Shown: positions 1-8,596, counted from the stretch's first letter. The stretch: DNA of 22,286 nucleotides from Thermoprotei archaeon (GCA_022759165.1 JAEMPT010000058.1:1-22286); one strand, 5' to 3'. Program-made: numbers and translations. Notes: generated by a model from the letters alone, not told the origin.

Positions 1-70
1 TAAACCTTTTTTAGATGATCAACAATTAACAATTTATTTTTTTAATTTCGACTTCCAACAGCAAGGTAAC

Positions 71-118
71 GTTTTTATACAATCTATTATAAAAGATAAT
101 TCGGCGAAATTAGGGTGA
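71..118 (+). promoter_or_regulatory. Promoter and ribosome binding site of the ABC-import locus
   Basis: Two AT-rich TATA-like elements lie here: TTTTTATAC at 72-80 and ATTATAAAA at 86-94. The first would place transcription start near 103, leaving a short leader. GGGTGA at 113-118 is a good Shine-Dalgarno match seven bases before the ATG at 126. The bases before 71 show only AT-rich sequence with no gene. Confidence 0.4.
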
Positions 119-125
119 ATTTATT

Positions 126-1475
126 ATGGTAAATAGAAAAATAATACCATTTCTAGCTATCGTATTTCTAGTGGCGTCAATATTTTATCCCATCTCTGCC
201 AAAGCTTCGGAGCCAGGAATTGTCGTTTTGGTCGATTTAGCTCACGGGGAATCTGCGGCTGGACTGGATATGGCGATGAAGGTGCTTCCAGAGGCGGAAT
301 TCTATGTATTAGTCTCTAGCCAAGACCAAGCCAACTCGCTTTCGCCAATCGTTAAGGAACTCTCATATAAGATTCTAGTAGGGACGTTTGACACAATATC
401 GAATGATTTGAAGTACGTCAACATAATTATAATACCGCAGCCGACCATGGCCTTTTCGCCAGCGGAGGTCCAGGCAATAACAACCTGGTTCAACACCACG
501 GCGACCATGCAAAAGGCAATATGGCTCGCTGGTGACAGCGACTACCCAGCACAGGGAGGAAGCCAGGAAATAGCAATGCACCAAATCGATATAATAGCCG
601 AGTCATTGGGCTCTCATCTGAGGGAGGACTTCGTTTCAGTTGATGACTATGCGAGCAATTGCGGTGCTACATATAGGGTAGTTGGTCTCATACAGCCGGA
701 CCCAGGAGCAGAAGTGGTAGCTTTCGCGGCACAGAAAGTTCTTTTCCACGGTCCTGGGATAGTGGCTTATGTAGACGACAATGGCGACTGGCATGCCCTT
801 AACGCTTCAACCTTTCCAAACGTCTATAGAATAGCTTGGACGAGTGATCAAGGAAAGATCTCCGAGAACCAGCCTCAGAAGCCAGGGGCTCCTGGAGATC
901 TGGGCAAAACTGCAAGCGCAGGAGATACCGGTAAATACGTTTTGCTAGCTGCTGAACAGATGACCTTGAATATAAGCGGGAATAAAGCGATAAGGTTCGT
1001 TGTAGTGAGCGGTGAGACACCAATAGGAGGCTATCAGCCCGGCATCTCTACATCATACGTTGGAGTGAATTTGGACGGCCCTAGGTTCTTCAGGAATATG
1101 ATACTGTGGATATCGGGTTATATGGGAGAGCTTAAATTCGTTCAACAGTACATAAATGACCAGAAGACTATGAGCCAACAGCTAACCCAGGCTAATTCCA
1201 ATCTGCTCTCGGCGCAGCAGACGATATCTCAGCTGCAGCAGCAGCTTCAGCAGGCTCAGTCTGCTCTTTCTAGTGCTAACGGTCAAATAGCACAGCTTTC
1301 CAGTCAGCTTTCTCAGCTTAATACGCAACTGAGTAAGGTAAATTCGACAGCCAACTCCGCACTAAATGCAGCTAACAGCGCGGCGAGCCCTAGTTTGGCA
1401 TATGCTGGTATAATAGTAGGTATATTGGCTCTGATAGTGGCTCTAGTAGCTGTTGCCATGAAGCCTAAGAAGTAA
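126..1475 (+). CDS. Exported, membrane-anchored coiled-coil protein next to an ABC importer
   Basis: Function unknown; 449 residues. An N-terminal signal peptide (residues 1-27, ending near AKA) is followed by a globular alpha/beta domain (about 28-330). That domain has a Rossmann/GATase-like look: short hydrophobic strands, an IIIIPQPTMAFSP segment and the motif WLAGDSDYPAQGG near 140. It resembles the DUF4350/IFT52-like domains found in exported archaeal proteins beside transporters; this is inferred from appearance, not from a search. Residues about 335-410 are Gln/Ser-rich heptads, a likely parallel coiled coil. One transmembrane helix (about 424-446) and the basic tail KPKK follow. The protein would stand outside the membrane on a stalk with its C terminus inside. 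It is the first gene of a same-strand run with the transporter genes, so a role in substrate capture or in organising the binding protein is plausible. Confidence 0.8.
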   Translation: MVNRKIIPFLAIVFLVASIFYPISAKASEPGIVVLVDLAHGESAAGLDMAMKVLPEAEFYVLVSSQDQANSLSPIVKELSYKILVGTFDTISNDLKYVNIIIIPQPTMAFSPAEVQAITTWFNTTATMQKAIWLAGDSDYPAQGGSQEIAMHQIDIIAESLGSHLREDFVSVDDYASNCGATYRVVGLIQPDPGAEVVAFAAQKVLFHGPGIVAYVDDNGDWHALNASTFPNVYRIAWTSDQGKISENQPQKPGAPGDLGKTASAGDTGKYVLLAAEQMTLNISGNKAIRFVVVSGETPIGGYQPGISTSYVGVNLDGPRFFRNMILWISGYMGELKFVQQYINDQKTMSQQLTQANSNLLSAQQTISQLQQQLQQAQSALSSANGQIAQLSSQLSQLNTQLSKVNSTANSALNAANSAASPSLAYAGIIVGILALIVALVAVAMKPKK

Positions 1476-1586
1476 AGACTCATGGCTGAAGCTCTATACC
1501 TTGGAGCGCAGGATGAAAAACTCAGAAAAAATATAACTTTTTTTAAACTACTTCGATATAAAAACTTGAAGCATAGTGGGATCAAA

Positions 1587-1600
1587 TTTTAATTATAAAA
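1587..1600 (+). promoter_or_regulatory. TATA-like element before the solute-binding protein gene
   Basis: An AT-rich element (TTTTAATTATAAAA) lies 29-42 bases before the ATG at 1629. Initiation 25-27 bases downstream would begin near 1620, giving a very short leader. This makes the ATG at 1614 an unlikely start and favours 1629, which has GGCGG at 1619-1623, five bases upstream. A T-run at 1539-1546 just before may end transcription of the preceding gene. The binding protein, usually the most abundant component, may therefore have its own promoter. Confidence 0.4.
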
Positions 1601-1628
1601 AATACAAAATAGAATGAAGGCGGTTAAA

Positions 1629-3182
1629 ATGAGCTCGAGTAGAGGAGTATCAACGATCGTTCTCATAGGGATCGTCATAATAATCCTTGTGGCAGCCATC
1701 GCGGGAGCATATTTGGCAACAAGAGGTGGTGGAGGAACCACCACTACCACGCCAACCTCTACTACTACGACGACGACCACGCAACCCCAAACAACCACGA
1801 CCTCTACAACCACTACTTCTACAACAACCACATCAACGACCACAACGACTACTACAACAACCACCACGACCCAGGCTCAAGGCGTAACCCTCACAATACT
1901 GACAAGACATTCCACGGACATTCTCGATCTTGCAAGGAAGATGTTCTTAAATTCAACTATAGCAAAACAATACAACATCGTTGATCTTCAGTTCATCGTC
2001 GTGCCTCCTGGACTTTGGCCTGATACAGCAAAGGCTAAAAATGTGGACCTCGGGTGGGGAGGGGGACCGACGCTCTTTGATACAATGTATATGTATAATT
2101 TAACATCACCTTTAACTCTGCCTTTAGCCTTGAATGCTTCTGCCCAGATTCCCGATCAAATAGCCGGTGTGCCGATGAAGAGAGTGGGTCCCAATGGCCA
2201 ACTCTATTGGGTTGCAGCAGCAATATCCTCCTTCGGCTTCACCGTGAATACCGATTTGGCGAAACAATATAATTTGCCAATACCCCAGAAATGGGAAGAC
2301 TTGGGTTCATTGAGCTTGGGAAAAGTTTACGCTTCAACCGGCCAAGCTCCTTTAGCTATGGCAGACCCAACAAGTAGCACCAGCAATACTAGAATGTACG
2401 AGATAATTCTTCAGGCTTTTGGTTGGGATAAAGGGTGGAGGCTTTTGACTCTGATGGCTGCAAACGCTTACATAAGTTCTAGCAGCGAGGAAGTGAGAGA
2501 TGTTGTAATAAGAGGGGAAAGAATAGTTGGTATTACGATCGACTTTTATGGCTATACTGCTCACTACCAGAATCCTTCCTGCATATACGTTATTCCTCAG
2601 AACGAAAGCATTGTAAATGGAGATCCTATAGCACTATTCGCTACTTCGAAGCATCCAGTGGAGGCACAGGCCTTCATAGCATGGGTGCTCACCGATGGTC
2701 AAAAGATCTGGCTTGATAAAAACATAAACAGATTGCCCGCTAACCCAAGTATTTTCAATACAACTGAGGGAATGGCTAGACAGGATCTATATCAGGCATA
2801 CCTTGCTGCATCACAGACACCTTCGATTAACTTTAGCGACAACTTAGCGTTGAGCTACGAATACATAATGCAGAATTACTTCAAAGCGACACTGACCGAT
2901 GATGTCCAGTACTTACAGAACGCTTGGGTTGCCCTTGTGAAGGCTTATATGAGTGGAAAAATAGATCAGACCAGGTTCCAGCAACTTGAAAACGCATTGA
3001 CGGACTTCATCACATTCACGAACCCGCTCAATGGACAAAATACAACGCTTACACAGGATGTAGCGATACAACTTAATAATGCCGCCATGTCAAATCCATC
3101 CTTGCTACAAGGATTGATGTCTCAATGGAGAACGGCAGCAGCGCAGAAGTACCAAGCTGTTCTACAGGCTGTTGGAGGTTAG
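1629..3182 (+). CDS. ABC transporter solute-binding protein with class III (pilin-like) signal peptide
   Basis: 517 residues from the chosen ATG. The N terminus is short and polar with SSRG directly before a long hydrophobic helix (residues 7-29). This is the layout of archaeal class III signals cut by the prepilin peptidase PibD after the Gly, as known for Sulfolobus sugar-binding proteins. A 45-codon stretch at residues 37-81, almost all Thr with some Ser, Pro and Gln, forms a likely glycosylated stalk. The rest looks like a periplasmic-binding-protein fold of the SBP_bac_1/6 (AfuA-like) type: a strand-rich first half, FGFTVNTDLAKQYNLPIP near residue 200, and a late segment HPVEAQAFIAWVLTDGQKIW typical of this superfamily, with extra helices at the C terminus. 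The fused permease next door is typical of iron(III), thiamine or phosphonate importers, but the ligand cannot be read from the sequence. SD and ATG are GGCGG, five bases, ATG. Confidence 0.85.
   Translation: MSSSRGVSTIVLIGIVIIILVAAIAGAYLATRGGGGTTTTTPTSTTTTTTTQPQTTTTSTTTTSTTTTSTTTTTTTTTTTTQAQGVTLTILTRHSTDILDLARKMFLNSTIAKQYNIVDLQFIVVPPGLWPDTAKAKNVDLGWGGGPTLFDTMYMYNLTSPLTLPLALNASAQIPDQIAGVPMKRVGPNGQLYWVAAAISSFGFTVNTDLAKQYNLPIPQKWEDLGSLSLGKVYASTGQAPLAMADPTSSTSNTRMYEIILQAFGWDKGWRLLTLMAANAYISSSSEEVRDVVIRGERIVGITIDFYGYTAHYQNPSCIYVIPQNESIVNGDPIALFATSKHPVEAQAFIAWVLTDGQKIWLDKNINRLPANPSIFNTTEGMARQDLYQAYLAASQTPSINFSDNLALSYEYIMQNYFKATLTDDVQYLQNAWVALVKAYMSGKIDQTRFQQLENALTDFITFTNPLNGQNTTLTQDVAIQLNNAAMSNPSLLQGLMSQWRTAAAQKYQAVLQAVGG
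1737..1871 (+). repeat. Thr-codon repeat encoding a stalk
   Basis: Low-complexity ACN repeat, 45 codons. All four Thr codons are mixed, so the repeat is kept at protein level rather than by recent slippage of one triplet. It links the membrane-proximal helix to the binding domain. On the opposite strand it yields an artefactual poly-Val ORF. Confidence 0.85.
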
Positions 3183-3191
3183 TAGAATAAA

Positions 3192-5000
3192 ATGTCCTCC
3201 GCTGTTTTTAGGAGGTTGCGGTTTGAGCTGGATAGGCTCCTACTGTTACAAATTTTTTTCCCGCTCACATATCTCATAATATTTATGGTTTTACCTATAT
3301 TAACGATTCTTCTGTCGGCGAGGAACTATAGCCTCTCTTTGCTATTTCAGCCGATGTATTTTAACCTCCATCCAACTGGCTCCATCTATACCCTGAATAA
3401 ATTCGAGAACACTATTTTCCTACAGTTTACCGGGCCATCCTTCGGTGTTATATTGAATTCAATAATAATAGCAGCTATTGTAACCGCTTCAGCAAGCCTC
3501 CTTGGTATAGTCGTGGCATTTATCCTCGCCCGATACAAATTCAGGTTGAAAATGTTACTCAGGATAATGGCCATAGTGCCCCTACTTATGAGTCCATTCA
3601 TCAATGCGTATGTCGTAAAGAAGCTTATCGGACCTGGTTTCGGCTACAACACATTGAGCTGGGTTTTATCTCATTTGACAGGCATGGACCTCAGGATATC
3701 GTTTGGAGGAATCGCTGGAGTGATATTGACTCAAATCATCACGTTTTACCCTATAGTATACCTCAACGTCTTCTCTTCCATGATGAATATAGACCCTAGC
3801 TTGGAGGAGCAGGCAGAAAACCTGGGATCTAAGGGATTCAAGCTTTTTAGGACTGTGACCTTCCCACTGAGCCTACCGGGCCTCATCGCTGGAGCTGCAC
3901 TCGTGTTCATTTTCAGCTTAGAAGATGTTGGGGCCCCGATAATATTCGGAATACGAGATGTTCTATCGTACCAGATATACAATTACTTCCAAGGCGTTAG
4001 GGTGAACATCGCTTCTCCCGAGACGGGGGCGCTCGCACTCACAATGTTACTTATCTCGCTCACGGTCTTCGTATTGATAAGGAGACAGACTAGCCTAAGG
4101 CAGTATGCTATGGTCAGCAAGGGAGGGAGGTGGGTTCCTAGAGAGAGGAGGCTTGGTCTAAAGGGTAAAGTAGCTGTTTATTTCGTCGTATTTCCACTTG
4201 TAATTTTAACGATGCTCCCTCAAATAGGAGTATTTCTCCTAGCTTTTTCTGAGAGATGGGGCTCAGATCCTTTGCCCTCTGGCTTTACTATAATAAATTT
4301 CATCGAATTGGTGGAGATAAAAGGCGTTTTCAGGGGCATATTGAACAGCCTTCTGTACTCAACTGTAGCAGTGGGAATAATTGTATTCCTCGGCCTCAGC
4401 GCTAGCTATGTGGTTGCAAGGCTCAAGGTAAGGGGGATAAGCCTCCTAGACTATCTTACAACTATGCCCCTCGCAATTCCAGGGCTAATATTCGCTTTTG
4501 GTTACTTTTATTTCTTTCACAGATACTTCCCCAATACTGCACTTGATCCCCTGTATAATCCGGCGCTCCCCCTAATCCTCGTCTATTCTATTAGAAGGCT
4601 CCCCTTTACATCGAGAAGCGTATTTGCTGGCCTCCAGCAGACTCATATATCACTGGAGGAGTCTAGCTTGAATTTAGGAGCTAGCAGAATTAGAACTCTA
4701 AGTTACATCGTAATTCCACTTATAGCTCTAAATATTGCTAGCGGAGCCATGATAACATTCGTTTATTGTATGGGAGAAACAAGCGCGAGCATAACTCTTG
4801 GGGGGCTGGGTGGAGATGTTTCAAGCCCTAATCATAAGGGACCAATAACGATGGTCATGTTAGATCTAATCACCAGTGGCAGGCTAGCTGGTGTGAACTT
4901 GGCAGCGGCACTGGGAGTTCTCCTGATGTGCATTCAAATCGCTGTAATCGTCATAATAACCATGATTTTCAAACAAAGCTATGCATTCATAGGGGTGTGA
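3192..5000 (+). CDS. ABC transporter permease, two fused MetI-type domains
   Basis: 602 residues, about twice a single permease, with two BPD_transp_1 halves. The first half carries an EAA-type loop around residues 205-230 (EEQAENLGSKGFKLFRTVTF). The second carries one around 489-515 (EESSLNLGASRIRTLSYIVI). Each loop docks on one ATPase of the dimer. About twelve hydrophobic helices are visible, and a basic linker near residues 310-330 separates the halves. Fused permeases of this kind occur in FbpB/AfuB, ThiP and phosphonate systems. GGAGGT at 3174-3179 overlaps the end of the binding-protein gene, twelve bases before the ATG. An in-frame stop at 3183-3185 excludes any earlier start. Ten bases separate it from the gene before and seven from the ATPase gene, so they are one operon. 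Confidence 0.9.
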   Translation: MSSAVFRRLRFELDRLLLLQIFFPLTYLIIFMVLPILTILLSARNYSLSLLFQPMYFNLHPTGSIYTLNKFENTIFLQFTGPSFGVILNSIIIAAIVTASASLLGIVVAFILARYKFRLKMLLRIMAIVPLLMSPFINAYVVKKLIGPGFGYNTLSWVLSHLTGMDLRISFGGIAGVILTQIITFYPIVYLNVFSSMMNIDPSLEEQAENLGSKGFKLFRTVTFPLSLPGLIAGAALVFIFSLEDVGAPIIFGIRDVLSYQIYNYFQGVRVNIASPETGALALTMLLISLTVFVLIRRQTSLRQYAMVSKGGRWVPRERRLGLKGKVAVYFVVFPLVILTMLPQIGVFLLAFSERWGSDPLPSGFTIINFIELVEIKGVFRGILNSLLYSTVAVGIIVFLGLSASYVVARLKVRGISLLDYLTTMPLAIPGLIFAFGYFYFFHRYFPNTALDPLYNPALPLILVYSIRRLPFTSRSVFAGLQQTHISLEESSLNLGASRIRTLSYIVIPLIALNIASGAMITFVYCMGETSASITLGGLGGDVSSPNHKGPITMVMLDLITSGRLAGVNLAAALGVLLMCIQIAVIVIITMIFKQSYAFIGV

Positions 5001-5007
5001 TACTTCA

Positions 5008-6090
5008 GTGGTTAACGTGGTATTGAGTAACCTAAGGAAGACATATGAAGGCGGAAGGGTTGTGGCAGTGGACAATATATCGTTGGAGATAAAGGACGGC
5101 GAGTTTTTCACATTCCTAGGGCCAAGCGGATGCGGTAAGACGACGACGCTTAGAATAATCGCGGGCTTTGAGTACCCGGATGAAGGAAGCGTATATTTAG
5201 GCAACGAAGACGTCACCTTTAAGAAGCCATATGAGAGAAACACCGCAATGGTATTTCAGAACTACGCTCTATGGCCCCATATGACCGTTTATGAAAATGT
5301 CGCATATGGCTTAAAGGTAAGGAAGGTAGGAGAAGCCGAGCAGAAGAGGAGAGTTAGAGAGATCCTTGAGCTCGTGAAGCTTTCTGGAATGGAGGATAGG
5401 TACCCCTCGCAGCTCTCCGGTGGACAACAGCAGAGGGTAGCTCTCGCAAGAGCATTGGTGGTTCAGCCCAGCGTCCTTCTGCTAGACGAGCCCCTGAGCA
5501 ACTTAGATGCTAAGCTTAGACTGGAGATGAGAGAAGAGATCAAGAAAATCCAGCGAGGGCTGAAGATAACCACTATCTATGTAACGCATGACCAAGAGGA
5601 AGCGATGAGCATATCTGATAGAGTTGCTGTCATGAACTTCGGGAAAATTGTTCAGATAGGGACTCCCGAGGAGCTTTATTTCGCACCGAAAGAGCTTTTC
5701 GTCGCTACTTTTTTCGGAAAACCGAACATCTTAGATGGGATATACAAAGGCGAAGGGATAGTAGAAATAGCAAAGGGAATAGAGTTAGGGGTAACCGTAT
5801 TATCTCAAGCTGGCCTGAAGGAAGGGGACAAGGTCAAAGTTGTGGTCAGGCCGGAACACATAGCTATTAGAGGGAGGAAACAAGCAGAAAGCGCAAAAGT
5901 GTGGAAGATTAGGGGAAAGGTAACGATGAGAATGTTCGCGGGCGCTACGCAGGAGCTCAAAATAAGCATAGAGGGGAACGATGGTTTATATGTATATATC
6001 TCGGCGCCTTCCGACCTACCAATTCAAGCTGGTGAAGATTTAGAAATAGAGATACCATCATCGAGGGCTCTCGCTTTTAGCTTAAAGTGA
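5008..6090 (+). CDS. ABC transporter ATP-binding protein (CysA/PotA/FbpC type)
   Basis: 360 residues. The nucleotide-binding domain is complete: Walker A GPSGCGKTT at 38-46, Q-loop Gln84 (FQNYALWPHM), signature LSGGQ at 136-140, Walker B VLLLDE at 156-161, D-loop SNLD and switch His194 (THDQEEAM). A C-terminal part of about 120 residues is a TOBE-like regulatory domain (KVVVRPEHIAIRG), the arrangement of the MalK/PotA/FbpC group. It energises the fused permease just upstream. The start is GTG; GGGGTGTGAT at 4992-5001 spans the stop codon of the permease and supplies the binding site, so translation is probably coupled. Substrate specificity cannot be deduced from this subunit. Confidence 0.93.
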   Translation: MVNVVLSNLRKTYEGGRVVAVDNISLEIKDGEFFTFLGPSGCGKTTTLRIIAGFEYPDEGSVYLGNEDVTFKKPYERNTAMVFQNYALWPHMTVYENVAYGLKVRKVGEAEQKRRVREILELVKLSGMEDRYPSQLSGGQQQRVALARALVVQPSVLLLDEPLSNLDAKLRLEMREEIKKIQRGLKITTIYVTHDQEEAMSISDRVAVMNFGKIVQIGTPEELYFAPKELFVATFFGKPNILDGIYKGEGIVEIAKGIELGVTVLSQAGLKEGDKVKVVVRPEHIAIRGRKQAESAKVWKIRGKVTMRMFAGATQELKISIEGNDGLYVYISAPSDLPIQAGEDLEIEIPSSRALAFSLK

Positions 6091-6329
6091 GACTAAGGCA
6101 CAGGAACTTCTGAAGAATGCGGAAAGATAATATATTGAAAGACTATTCAGTTCACTTCTCAGCTTCTCCCGAGATCCCCTAGCTTTTCTGTCTCATAAAT
6201 ACTTATTTATTATGCTTTAGAAAACAACAGGAAAATATTGCTTTCATTAAGATTTAAAATAAATCATCACAGCTACAACATTAATATTATTAGAGAGTCA
6301 ATAGAATTATCAATCAAGCGGTGACGTTA
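6091..6329. other. Intergenic region after the ABC locus
   Basis: AT-rich spacer without a convincing ORF. A pyrimidine-rich stretch with short T-runs (about 6165-6200) could end transcription from the ATPase gene. An AT-rich element at about 6279-6292 (ACATTAATATTATT) lies where a TATA box for the downstream genes would be expected, with initiation near 6312. No tRNA or C/D-box pattern was found. Confidence 0.35.
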
Positions 6330-6425
6330 TTGCAAGCCATTTCACGATTTCGTTTGAGAAAGATCTCAACCTATATTCCCAACTTTCACAACGAGGAAAA
6401 GCCCAGAAGTTCACAGGGTGTTTAA
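6330..6425 (+). CDS. Possible 31-residue basic small ORF
   Basis: No recognised family. The ORF starts with TTG and has GGTGA at 6320-6324 with a five-base spacer, exactly the arrangement used by established genes in this window. The peptide is rich in Arg, Lys and Ser (MQAISRFRLRKI...). Its stop (6423-6425) lies one base before the start of the next gene, and its last codons contain that gene's GGTGT site, which implies coupled translation. It could be a leader peptide or a true microprotein. Chance cannot be excluded at this length. Confidence 0.35.
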   Translation: MQAISRFRLRKISTYIPNFHNEEKPRSSQGV

Positions 6426-6426
6426 T

Positions 6427-6885
6427 TTGAGGAAACTTCAAATGCCCCCTAGGATAAAAGTTCTCGAAGCACTTTCATCCGTAGCTGAAGGTAGGATAAA
6501 ACAGCTTAGCGATAAAGAAGCAACGGTTGTTTCATCGGACGAGAAGAGGGAATATCAGGTTTTCCTAGATGTTGAAAAAGGCATAGCCAACTCTACTGAT
6601 AATGGTACGAAGTATAGAGGTTACATAGGATACCCAATAATTGCATTCCTAATGCTCAAAGGCATTTTGCCCTACGATGAGGAGGTAGCATCCAAGTTAG
6701 TAGGGATCGAGTGGAGAGCACTGAACGAAAAATACAAGAGCTATAGAATAGTTGAAAAAATAGCCCTAGATAGGTACTCGAAAAAAGGCGGAGACAAAGA
6801 TAAGCTAGAAGACCTGGTTAAAGATATTATGGAAAAGCTTGAAAAAATAGAGCTCTTTTCTCCTGACGAAGGTGAGGAAGTCTAG
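6427..6885 (+). CDS. Conserved-looking archaeal protein of unknown function
   Basis: About 152 residues, soluble, no signal or membrane segment. The N-terminal part is helix then strands (MPPRIKVLEAL..., EYQVFLDVEKG). A hydrophobic middle helix (GYIGYPIIAFLMLKGILP) follows. The C terminus is strongly charged and helical (Lys/Asp/Glu-rich from residue 105), possibly coiled coil. I do not recognise the family. The TTG at 6427 is chosen because GGTGT lies exactly five bases before it; an ATG at 6442 with GAGG upstream is the alternative, and a GTG at 6418 has no binding site. It converges with the amidohydrolase gene. Confidence 0.65.
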   Translation: MRKLQMPPRIKVLEALSSVAEGRIKQLSDKEATVVSSDEKREYQVFLDVEKGIANSTDNGTKYRGYIGYPIIAFLMLKGILPYDEEVASKLVGIEWRALNEKYKSYRIVEKIALDRYSKKGGDKDKLEDLVKDIMEKLEKIELFSPDEGEEV

Positions 6886-6907
6886 CCATCCTTCGCTTAA
6901 ATGAAGG

Positions 6908-6926
6908 GCTCAGCTTTTTTATGAGC
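6908..6926 (+). terminator. Hairpin with T-run between convergent genes
   Basis: GCTCA (6908-6912) and TGAGC (6922-6926) can pair around a loop holding a six-T run. It lies 22 bases after the stop codon of the unknown gene and before the end of the convergent amidohydrolase gene. T-runs are the main termination signal in archaea; the stem may be incidental. Confidence 0.35.
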
Positions 6927-6950
6927 ATAGCTCCTCACAATGAAGCTTTT

Positions 6951-8513
6951 TCAAAAAATGAGATTTTCCGTGGTAGCGGAATATACCCTTGTACCCTCTA
7001 TAAAGGTTTCCAAGACTCTTATCGTCTTCAAATCTGTTCCACTAAAGGGATCAGCATTCACAACAACGAAGTCGGCTCTTTTCCCAATCTCTAGCTTGCC
7101 CAGATCATTTGCTCCTAAAAGTTCAGCTGATCCAGCAGTATAGGCATGTAACGCCTCAGCTAAGCTTAATCTTTCGTGCTTTGTGAGCTCGAAGATTTCC
7201 ACTCTTTCCTCTTCTCCCCTTCCTACAGCTGCGTTTACACTAAGCCAAGGATCGAGCGGCTCAACGGGAGCGTCTGTCGAGAATCCCACGACCAACCCCG
7301 CATTTATCAACGTTTTAAAGGGATAAGCATACATCGCTCGTTCCTTTCCTAACCTCTTTACGAGCCACCAGTCAGATATAACGAAGCGGGGCTGTACCGA
7401 TACGCCTACGCCAATGGTGCGCATTTTGTCAACCTGATCCGGGCGAACCAATGAAGCGTGTTCTATCCTTCCAGCCAGTCCCTTAACTTTAGAAATCTCC
7501 ATCGCTTTAAGAACAGAATCTAAAGCCGCATCTCCTATGGCATGTGTTGCTGTTTGAAGCCCCCTATCAATAGCATATTTCATCCAATAAGCGAGCTCAT
7601 CTTCCTTCATTACAGCTGTTCCCCTTGTGCTCGGGTCGTCGCTGTATGGCTCGGAAAGTAAGGCCGTTCTGGCACCAAAACTACCATCGGCAAAAAGCTT
7701 TATTCCATTTAGCTTTACCATCTCCGTTCCGTACTTTAGGTCCAATGCTATAGAATCCGAGATCTCCGCGTGATCCATGTACAAAAACACTCTCGTCTTA
7801 AGCTCCTCCAGCTCCTTCATATCTTTTAAAGCAAATAAGTCTGCTCGCTTCGCTGACATGAAGCCGACTGAAGTTACGCCCAGCCTTGCTGCTTGCTCGG
7901 ATCCTTTTCTCAGCATTTCTCTCTTATCGAGAGCCTCTCCCAATATGCTTAAGGCTCTACCCACGGCATCTTCAAAAACTAATCCTGTGGGCCTTCCACG
8001 CTCATCCTTTTGAATGTATGGTCCTTTGAGCTCTTCTTCAGGTAGAAGACTGATGGCCGCGCTGTTCATAACGGCTGCATGACCGCAAACGCGAACAAGA
8101 ATAACCGGGGCGTCCTTTACCGTCTCATCGAGGTCCATAGCGTTAGGCCATCTACCCTCCGAGAACAGCTCTTGGTCCCAGCCTCTACCGATCACTATTT
8201 TTTTGTCCCCACCTTCAATAAATTTCCTCAACTTTAGCTTTAGCTCATCTATTGATTTTGTCCCCCTCAAATCTAAAGTCATAAGGCTCATGCCAAGAGA
8301 ATTTAGGTGCATGTGGGAATCTATAAAACCTGGGATGATTGTCTTTTTACCATAGTTTATTATTTCTGCTCCAAGTTCTCTTGAAATCTTCATGACAGAA
8401 TCCGCATCTCCCAAATAGAGCACTTTCCCATCTCGCACAACAAGCCCGTCGTTTAGCCTCATGGGCATAAAAGAGGAGTATATCCTACCCAGAACAGCGA
8501 AGGTCTTCTCCAA
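6951..8513 (-). CDS. YtcJ-like metal-dependent amidohydrolase (amidohydrolase family 3)
   Basis: About 520 residues. It shows the YtcJ/amidohydrolase-3 pattern: an N-terminal beta-sandwich strand set (VLGRIYSS, VVRDGKVLYLGDAD), then PGFIDSHMHLNSLG with the metal-binding HxH. A Lys in KLFADGS follows, then His in TATHAIGDAALDS, His in GRIEHASL, and the catalytic Asp in FSTDAP. The C terminus returns to the sandwich (ADFVVVNADPF). It should hydrolyse an amide, N-formyl or ring C-N bond in the cytoplasm; the substrate is unknown. A GTG at 8525 gives the longest ORF but lies inside the GGTGA (8526-8522), so it cannot use that site. That site points to ATT 8516 (five bases) or TTG 8513 (eight bases); I list the TTG. 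An AT-rich element near 8550-8570 may be its promoter. Confidence 0.9.
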   Translation of the reverse strand: MEKTFAVLGRIYSSFMPMRLNDGLVVRDGKVLYLGDADSVMKISRELGAEIINYGKKTIIPGFIDSHMHLNSLGMSLMTLDLRGTKSIDELKLKLRKFIEGGDKKIVIGRGWDQELFSEGRWPNAMDLDETVKDAPVILVRVCGHAAVMNSAAISLLPEEELKGPYIQKDERGRPTGLVFEDAVGRALSILGEALDKREMLRKGSEQAARLGVTSVGFMSAKRADLFALKDMKELEELKTRVFLYMDHAEISDSIALDLKYGTEMVKLNGIKLFADGSFGARTALLSEPYSDDPSTRGTAVMKEDELAYWMKYAIDRGLQTATHAIGDAALDSVLKAMEISKVKGLAGRIEHASLVRPDQVDKMRTIGVGVSVQPRFVISDWWLVKRLGKERAMYAYPFKTLINAGLVVGFSTDAPVEPLDPWLSVNAAVGRGEEERVEIFELTKHERLSLAEALHAYTAGSAELLGANDLGKLEIGKRADFVVVNADPFSGTDLKTIRVLETFIEGTRVYSATTENLIF

Positions 8514-8596
8514 AATCCACTTCACCTTATCAAATGGTCATAGCAGAATTAATTAATAATTATAATAAAAATATTGGATACCAAATGCTTCGCAGC

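Noticed and set aside
1482..1592. 36-codon plus-strand ORF after the first gene
   Set aside because: No ribosome binding site, contains the T-run and part of the TATA element of the next gene, and has no protein-like pattern.
1589..1867. Minus-strand ORF rich in Val
   Set aside because: Mirror image of the Thr-codon repeat in the binding protein; no binding site and extreme composition.
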